From: Macrocystis pyrifera
Taxonomy: Eukaryota; Sar; Phaeophyceae; Laminariales; Laminariaceae
Assembly: GCA_031763025.1 (NCBI GenBank)
Contig: JASSKH010000027.1
Span: 7,500,241-7,564,240 of the forward strand
DNA: 64,000 nt
Direction of reading: 5' to 3'
Position 1 is the stretch's first letter; each line of letters opens with the position of its first letter. A program made the position numbers and the translations under genes. This document shows positions 57,477 through 64,000 of this stretch, in pieces. Under the pieces are notes generated by a model. It did not search any database. It was not told the origin of the DNA and saw only the letters and a program-made list of their open reading frames with translations.

Positions 57477-57990
57477 GAGGTGATCAAAGACACTAAATTT
57501 GACGAAAGCATTTGGATTAAGATACCAGAGGAGCGAGGAGCGAAATATTACTTCTTGGGAAATATCTATATCCCCCCAGAGTCGAAGAATACGATAAAAG
57601 ATATACAGAGGAAGTTCGGAGAAGTGGCAGTAGATGTACATAAGTATAAGAGGCAAGGAAAAGTAGTAGTAGTGGGGGATTTTAATTCAAGAATTGGGAA
57701 GACAAGCAAACTGAATGAGAACATTGGACAATATGGGGAAGTAACAGATAATAAGAATGGGGAAGAGATGTTGAAGATCCTCAAGCACAACGAGATGAAG
57801 ACGTTGAACGACAGAGTAAAAAAAGGCAGAAACGGAATGGACTAGAGAGTGCATACAAAAGGGAGAACGCTCCATCCTTGACTTTATAGTATTAAAAAAT
57901 CGAAGTGGTAAGGAAAAAGAACTACATGTATGCGCAGCGGACGTAGGAACTACGGATCACTGTCTATTATGGACAGTCAAAAGACGAGAG
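57477..57990 (+). pseudogene. LINE endonuclease (exonuclease-endonuclease-phosphatase fold), C-terminal part
   Basis: It shows YFLGNIYIPPESKN, then VVVVGDFNSRIGKTS (Asp and Asn of the active site), then after a frameshift AADVGTTDHCLLW with the terminal Asp-His pair. The N-terminal Asn and Glu motifs are missing. The first frame ends with TAG at 57843. Confidence 0.85.
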
Positions 57991-58729
57991 TTATCAAATA
58001 TAGACGAGGTAGGAAATTGCACCGATGGAGAATAGATAAATTAGAAGTAGAAGAGAAACGGGAAGAGTTCCAAGAAGGGATGCCAAAAATGCAGAGCAAT
58101 TTTCCGAGCTGTTGGAAATAATAGGTACAACAAGGAACGATACAGAGAGGGATGATGCAGGAGCTAGGAGAATAGAAGGATGGGAGCAGTTGGTCAAGAC
58201 TACAGCAAGTAAAATAATAGGGAAGAAGTTGATAGTATGCAACAGAGCAGTCAAATGGTGGGATGAGGAAGTGTAAGATGCTATAAGAGAAAGGAGAAAG
58301 GCACACGCAAGGTATACATCAAGTAAAACTACGACAGGGTGGGAGGAATATGCTGTAGCTAGAAAGAAAGCAAAAGAGATGGCAATGAAGAAGAAAGTGA
58401 TATGGAAAGACGTAGTAAATAAAACGAATGAAGACTTTGAGGGCGGGATGAAGCTGATGTGGGTAGGGATGAAAGGGATACTTGGCAAACAAGCAGGAGA
58501 GGCAGACACGGGAATAGCTACTCTACTCTAAGAGCACAGAACGGTAAAAAGGTTAGCAGTTCGAAGGGGAAAAGGGAAGTATTATTAATAGTAGAGCATT
58601 ATCGTAAGCTAGGAACACCCACAGCCAACGAAACGTTCGGCGCAGAATTCGAGACGGAAACCAACGCGTGGGCAGAGGCGAACGTAGATACATCACAAAG
58701 GGAAGACAGTGGTTCGGAAGGGTTATAGA

Positions 58730-59660
58730 GAGAGTTCACGAGGGAAGAAGTAAAGAAGCGTGTGGCTAAACTTAAGAACAGAAAAGCAGCAGGGGCAGAC
58801 CAAATTATGAAGTACAGGGCAGAAGGAATGCTTACCATGATGGATATGTTATATAACTGGATATGGAAAAGCGAGTACGCACCTAAGGGGTGGAGAGAAG
58901 GAGTAGTAGTAAACTTATTCAAGAAAGGAGATAAGGCTGATCCGGGGAAATACAGAGGGATGACGCTACTAAGCACAGTAGGCAAAAGATTTTGAAAGAT
59001 TTTGAACGAAAGAACGGGAACGATGATGGAGAAGGAAGACAAAATAAGCGAAGGGCCAGCAGGGTTTAGTCCATACCGTAGCTGCGTAGACCATATGTAC
59101 ACCTTAGGTAAGAATATTCAAGGTAGGAAAGACGCGGGACTAACAACGTACTGTTTCTTTCTAGATGTGCAGAAAGCCTACGACACAGTATGGAGAAATG
59201 GATTGTGGAAAAAACTGTGGGAAACAGGAATCAGAGGAAAGATGTGGAGAAAGATGAAAAAGATGACGGAATGTGCGAGAAGTGCTGTGATGCTGGACGG
59301 GGAAATATCGAAGTATGTCGATATTTTACAAGGAGTTCCACAGGGATGTTCGTTGTCACCTAACCTATTCAAGATATATATATATATATATTATATCTTA
59401 ACGACCTGATAGTAGCAGTCGAGGCAACAAGACAGGGAGTCACGGTAGGGGAAGATACGGTGTCGGGATTGATGCTTGGATGACTTCGTGGGGATATCAG
59501 AAACACCGGAAGGATTGCAGAAACGAATAGAGAATGCGCTAGAATACACCAGGAAATGGAGGGTGACGGCAAACGTCAAGCAATGCGCAATAGTTGTTTG
59601 TAACGAAGATAAGGTAAAACCCGGAAAATTTCAGTTGGAAGTGGGGAGGAGATGAATTGC
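58730..59660 (+). pseudogene. LINE reverse transcriptase, broken
   Basis: Motifs in order: LKNRKAAGADQI, GWREGVVVNLFKKGDKADP, YRGMTLLSTVGK, GFSPYRSCVDHMYTL, FFLDVQKAYDTVWRNGLW (catalytic Asp), LQGVPQGCSLSPNLFKIY and a damaged catalytic box reading LDDFVGIS after a frameshift near 59475. A TGA follows GKRF at ~58993. An (AT)n run at 59373-59390 may itself be a replication-slippage lesion. Confidence 0.9.
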
Positions 59661-60800
59661 CGATCGTACCATTATATATACCTTGGCGTAGAGATCTCAA
59701 AAGACTGCTCTTGGGATACACATATAGCAAAAGTAATAGGAAAGTGTAAAGCACACGTAGGCAAGATGGATGCGATCCTAACAGACTCGCACCTTGGCAC
59801 TAGGATTAAGAGATGTATCCTGATGAATGTAATAGTACCAAAGCTAGAATATGCAGGAGAAGTACGGGAAGGGAACGCGAAATTCGTAAAACAGTTGGAA
59901 ACAGTACAAATGACAGCAGCTAAAAAAAATCTGAGATGCTCAAGTACGCCTAGTAAAACAGTATTAAGGGCAGAACTGGGAATGCGCCCACTCAAGAGAA
60001 ATAGAGACATGAGAACGTTGAACTGGCAATATAAAGTAAGGAACATGCTAAAAAAGAGGTTGCCAGCCATAGTTGATAGAGCTGTACGGGAGAAAGAACA
60101 AAAGGGCGAGCTGGAATAAGGTGGGATGGCGTAGTTGATAAAGTATGGAAGGGTATGGGGGGACACCAAGAAGAGATGAAATCCTCCGGGAAGTTTGGGA
60201 GATACAAGGCAGAGGTAAAATAAAGGATGGAAAAAAGGGAAAGGTTAGCGCTAAGAAACAAGGTGGAATCGGGAAAACACTTGGAGATATACGGGGGATT
60301 GAGGGAAGGAATAGGAATGAAAAAAACGTATTTGCATGCCCCAATGGACTTCGCGAAAACGCTGAAACTGCGCTTTCGCGTAGGTGACCTGGACCTGCCA
60401 GAAAGAAGAAAGAGGTATACCAGTAGCCGGGAGGAGGAGGAAGTAGATGCACAGATGTGCCTGTGTGTGGCAAAGCAATTGAAAGTAGAGTCACATGGTA
60501 GGAGAATGTGAAATATACAAGGAGGAACGGGATGTGTTAGAAGAGGAAATGAGGGAAATAGACAAATGTGACATGGAGGAGTTTGATACACTGAATAGCA
60601 GCGAGAAAACGATCGCTATCCTAGGAGATAGATGGTGGCCACAGGCGGCCAGACAGGAAGGGGATAAGATTAGCGAAATACATCTATGTAATATATGGAA
60701 ACAACATAATGAGCGCCCAATTGTTGGAGGTGTCTCTATTAGGAGTAGGAATGGTGCTCCGTCTCGAAAGGGATGCGTGGTCAATGGTCAAATGACTAAG
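59652..60800 (+). pseudogene. LINE C-terminal region with zinc-knuckle-like tail
   Basis: YIYLGVEISKDCSWDTHI, then RCILMNVIVPKLEYAGE and LGMRPLKRNRDMRTLNWQY are typical of the region after RT in such elements. Near 60.45-60.53 kb the bases encode MCLCVAK, then (one frame over) SHMVGECEIYKEERD. This gives a possible C-x-C...H-x4-C knuckle broken by a frameshift. The tail ILGDRWWPQAARQEGDKISE follows, ending just before the C-run. Confidence 0.75.
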
Positions 60801-60818
60801 GCAAGCAACAAATTAGGT

Positions 60819-60840
60819 CCCCCCCCCCCCCCCCCCCCCC
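60819..60840 (+). repeat. Poly-C tract (22 nt) at the LINE 3' end
   Basis: An unbroken run of 22 C's sits exactly between the LINE tail and the right direct repeat. Such long pure C-runs are rare and prone to length error. Confidence 0.9.
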
Positions 60841-61104
60841 ACCGGAAATTAAACTAACTCATTGAGGCTGTCATCCATATGCAAGTCCGCCTCACAAGCG
60901 GTTCTTAGTAGGATGCAGCTCACCCTTCATGCGACTCGCCGGACACCTCACGGCGCTTCGCGCTTGGTGCAAGCAATGTCTGCCTGGTCGGTGAAAACCC
61001 GACATGCTCCGTCCCGGCATTGTAGGGATGCGAGGGTCTATGGTCATATGACTACGGCCATGCATGAGATCGAGTACATCTCTCCTATAGAGTACCCCCC
61101 CCCC
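60841..61104 (+). repeat. Right direct repeat flanking the LINE, ending in a C-tract
   Basis: It matches 57218-57466 with about ten per cent differences and one ~16 bp insertion near its end (around ATCGAGTACATCTCTC). It again ends GTAC plus a C-run. Confidence 0.9.
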
Positions 61105-61371
61105 TCCATCGCGCCCCGACTGCGGTAGGGCCACAGTGAAGCAGTATTTTCTGAAGAAAATATGGGAGGCTTGAAATAAAGAGTGAAAAGGGCTGAGAAA
61201 AATGGAAAAAAACACATTATTCGGAGGCAAAGAGGAGCAAGAGTAATTATGAGCGATAAAAAGTATATACATACGTAACGAAAAGAATGTTTGGAGACCG
61301 AAGACAGAAGGAAATATTCCTGTCTAAGACCAACTAATATGGAAAATTATTTCCGGGCTCCAGCGACTGAG

Positions 61372-61776
61372 TTTTTAGACCGAATATACGCGTTTTACTG
61401 GGCAGGACAGTCAAAAACACCGGTAGACTCCTCAGAAGGTTCCCCGGAGTTTCCCGATATCTTTCTTGAACAGTTGTATGCTTCTCCAGAGCACTTGTTT
61501 TTGACTTTTGGAGCAACCAATCATTTTTCTCTGGAGGGTCAAAAGTACGATTGTTTGTCAGAACTGGGGCCAGAAATAATGGGTCTTTGAAGATTTTTGG
61601 TGAAACATCATGATGTCCTCAGAACTGTCCATATGGAGAACAGCCTAACTACGACTGAAGGGGAAACGGAAAACTGCTCAAGAAAGCTCTCAGGAAACTA
61701 AGGGGGGCATCCTGAGGAGTCTACCGGTGTTTCTGGCAGACCCGCCGAGTAAATCGCGGGTTTTCGGCAAAAAAAA
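61372..61776. mobile_element. Fold-back (long inverted repeat) element, ~400 bp
   Basis: The left arm (~61372-61475), with ACACCGGTAGACTCCTCAG and CCCGATATCTTTCTT, pairs with the right arm (~61675-61776), which has CTGAGGAGTCTACCGGTGT. Pairing is imperfect toward the ends. The ~200 bp loop has no recognisable gene. It resembles a MITE or fold-back transposon. Confidence 0.6.
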
Positions 61777-61869
61777 GCAGTTCTTAGAAAACTTAAAAAA
61801 TCCCATAACGGTTAGTCTAAGCATGACTATTTTTTTCGTGGGAGAAGATGGGAGCTTCCGAAGTAATTT

Positions 61870-62860
61870 CGACTTCCATGCAAGCTTATAGGACCTCCCA
61901 TGGAAGTGGAAGTACATAGAAGCTTCCACGAAAGCCACTGCTTTGCTCATGGCAGCTTCCACTACCTCCATGGAAGTAGCAGTGGTGACTTCCATGGAAC
62001 CTGAGGCGGAAGTCCGACCTACTTTCATGGACGCTACCATCTATCTTCATGGAAGCAGAATCATCACTTACATAATATTCTATATCATGGAGGAAATAAA
62101 CTCCACCTCTTCTATGCGTGAAAGCTGCGGCGACCTATCAATATTCTTTCCCAAGCACAGCGACCTAAACTTTTCCAAACACAGCGACGTAGAGCATTTT
62201 CAAGCATAGCGACTCAGAGTACTTCCAAGCACAGCGACCTACGTGAAGTCTTCCCAAAGCATATCAACCAAGCAAAGGTCTCTAGGTAGGGTTTCGCACG
62301 CGTGGAAGATCACAGAAGTACATGGAGAGTTTGTGGAAGTTGAGAGAAGTTGGTGGAAGCCAGTAGAGTAAAAATACAGAAAGCTGCAAGTTTCCACTGT
62401 TTCCATGGAAGCTCCCACTACTTCCATTGAACATTCCACTGCTTCCCTGGATGCTTTAATCTACTTCCTTAGTAATTTGCTTCCAAGAAAGCTTCTTCCG
62501 CGAAAACAAACCATAACTATGAAGTTGGTAGAAGCCAGTGGCAAAACTCAAGCCAGTGAAAGTAAAACGGCGAAATTCGTTGTTGTAGGTAGTAAGTGAA
62601 AGTCGATACGTGAAAATTGGTGGGAGTCAGTGGATGTGAAAACAGCATGTCGGAAGCCCTTGAAGTATCAATGGGAGCTTCCACGGAGGCTTCCGCTTTC
62701 TGCAATCGCTGGAAGCTGGAAGCAGCCACTGCGTCCGTGGGAATTTTTTAATGGAAATTCCCACCACTTCCTCTGTAGAAGCTTCCATCTATTTCCATGC
62801 AAGTAGTGGAAGTTTTCAAGCCTTCATGGAAGCTCCCATCAACTTTCACAAAACCAACGA
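61870..62860. repeat. Degenerate satellite rich in TTCCATGGAAG / GAAGCTTCCA
   Basis: Palindromic CTTCCATGGAAG-like words recur many times in both orientations (for example near 61899, 61968, 61992, 62401 and 62823). Inside it, ~62150-62250, is a run of four ~31 bp units with CCAAGCACAGCGACCTA and variants. Frames over it (Ser/Thr/Met/Glu-rich) are artefacts. Confidence 0.7.
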
Positions 62861-64000
62861 AAACATCCACAAGTACCAAATATTCAACGAGGAACTATTC
62901 AGCTGGTACAAACGATTGGCACCATCTCTGTCTGCCATATCATCCAGCTCTACTCTATCTATGAGTTGTGCGAACAAGAGACTGACTTCCTACATACTGG
63001 TACGTACCATACAGTCGTAGTAGTCGTAGTAGTATGATGCAGCAGAGATATACCAGGCACGCCACTATCCGGGCGTATAGTACAGTGTATGATACCAGAG
63101 GAATACATCACGATACAAGTATCAGAGCGAGGATGAGGGGAAAAATATCGGCAGAGTAGCTACCGCACTGCTGCCATTATAGCCGCGAATAGCTAGGGCA
63201 ACGAGCATACTTGTAGCGCAAGCACGGGCTGCAATGCCTGTGCCAACCTGCGACATAAAATGCGGTGTCGTACACGCAGACGTGAGGAGAAGTGCGCGTT
63301 TTGAATGTGTGGGAGAAAGAAAAAATGGGTGTCAAAGCTCAACTCTACTTTTACTTTTTTTTGTAGGCATCAGACGGACTACTGTACCAGGCACCAGGCA
63401 TACCGGGATACCAGGTATAATACATAGATCTACATACTACATACTGTAGACTATATATAAAGCACAGGCTATGGAACATTCCAAAATCGAGTCACGGGGA
63501 CGGAAAGTACGGGCAACACACGGGGAGAGTATGCGCAAATAAGCCCGATAAGCCTTATTCGATAGCTAGCTGAAATACGGCATTTGAGTTGTATGCAGAA
63601 ATAATCACGCGATGGTAATTCGTGTGAAGGAGATGATGAAGTGAACACAACGCTGCATTTAATGCAAGCGTTCGTGAAGAACGGAGGAAGCTTGCGTACA
63701 AAAAGTGTCCCGCTAACTCAAACGCGAAAAAGGACAAAGTCGTACCTTAGCTAAGGAGGGTGAAAGATTGAGGCGCTAAGGAAAGGGGTGATACCGAGAA
63801 CCTGTGCGAGTACTCATATGTCCTTGGACTTCGTACTAATACGTAGAAGTGCGAAGGAAGCACGACATCAATGGGTCTTCCAGATGCCTTTCCGGCGCCT
63901 TACTCCCATGGATGGATACTTGGTTAGGCCATTGTTAGGTTACTCATGAAGCCCTCCCTAACTTTACAGTTCGCCAAAGCTCTCTTGACCCAGAGCGGCG
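62861..64000. other. Right-hand end of the window, no gene recognised
   Basis: Only short frames without splice context are visible. One exact TACCAGGTA (63409) lies in a cluster of CCAGG words near 63.38-63.42 kb. Confidence 0.5.

Larger units (their letters stand above)
57477..60818 (+). mobile_element. Non-LTR retrotransposon (LINE), 5'-truncated and inactive
   Basis: The order is an AP-type endonuclease remnant, reverse transcriptase, a C-terminal extension and a zinc-knuckle-like tail. Stops at 57843, ~58723 and ~58993, plus frameshifts near 57.84-57.96 and 59.47 kb, make it dead. The endonuclease lacks its N-terminal half. It sits between two direct repeats of ~250 bp, each ending in C's, with a 22 nt C-run at its own 3' end. 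Codon use is A-rich, unlike the host genes. Confidence 0.85.

Noticed and set aside
57218..61104. Reading the LINE with its flanking repeats as an LTR retrotransposon or Penelope-like element
   Set aside because: The AP-type endonuclease (GDFN...TTDH) and LINE-type RT motifs argue for a non-LTR element. There is no integrase, RNase H or GIY-YIG domain.
61291..61590. 99-codon plus-strand frame (METEDRRKYS...)
   Set aside because: It overlaps the left arm and loop of the fold-back element and has no family resemblance.
1..64000. CRISPR arrays, bacterial operons or an integrated large DNA virus
   Set aside because: The short tandem repeats lack unique equal-length spacers. Genes are intron-rich and eukaryotic. 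No capsid, viral polymerase or other virus hallmark was seen.

Overview
This is a nuclear segment from a eukaryote with many introns. The layout fits a photosynthetic stramenopile, most plausibly a brown alga: small exons, GT-AG introns averaging about 550 nt, moderate GC, and transposon-filled gaps. The lineage is inferred from gene structure and repeat content, not proven by a marker gene.

Left half (1-33.2 kb), plus strand. Positions 1-6222 carry the 3' exons of an unrecognised coiled-coil protein gene that starts before the window. Positions 8414-27523 hold a complete SF3B3 (SF3b130/SAP130) splicing-factor gene, reconstructed here as 29 exons whose phases all match, giving 1,239 codons plus stop. 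Its introns contain a hAT-like element, a ~100 bp MITE and minisatellites. Positions 30424-33214 hold a BuGZ/ZNF207-type gene with two C2H2 zinc fingers, a Gly/Pro-rich middle and a GLEBS-like end. SF3B3 is a core U2 snRNP protein. BuGZ-family proteins bind Bub3 and have been linked to splicing factors, but the neighbourhood may be chance.

Middle (33.2-45.9 kb). A minus-strand gene of unknown function runs from 42612 to at least 34941. Its seven exons are joined by matching phases, and its long introns host a tandem pair of ~745 bp inverted-repeat elements, a 140 bp tandem duplication and CTG/CAG tracts.

Right half (45.9-64 kb). This part is a transposon graveyard. It has several copies of the 3' half of one Ty3/gypsy-like retrotransposon in both orientations, some of them enclosed by an outer pair of inverted repeats (45.94-51.87 kb). 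It also has a stray inverted copy of SF3B3 exon 3, a dead LINE between two ~250 bp direct repeats with C-tracts, a fold-back element and a satellite rich in TTCCATGGAAG.

A palindromic-like 9-mer, TACC(A/T)GGTA, occurs at least 15 times in non-coding DNA across the window, against about 0.5 expected by chance. No CRISPR array, rRNA gene or convincing intact tRNA was seen. Exon boundaries were worked out by eye from splice signals, phase and remembered family sequences, with no transcript or database support.
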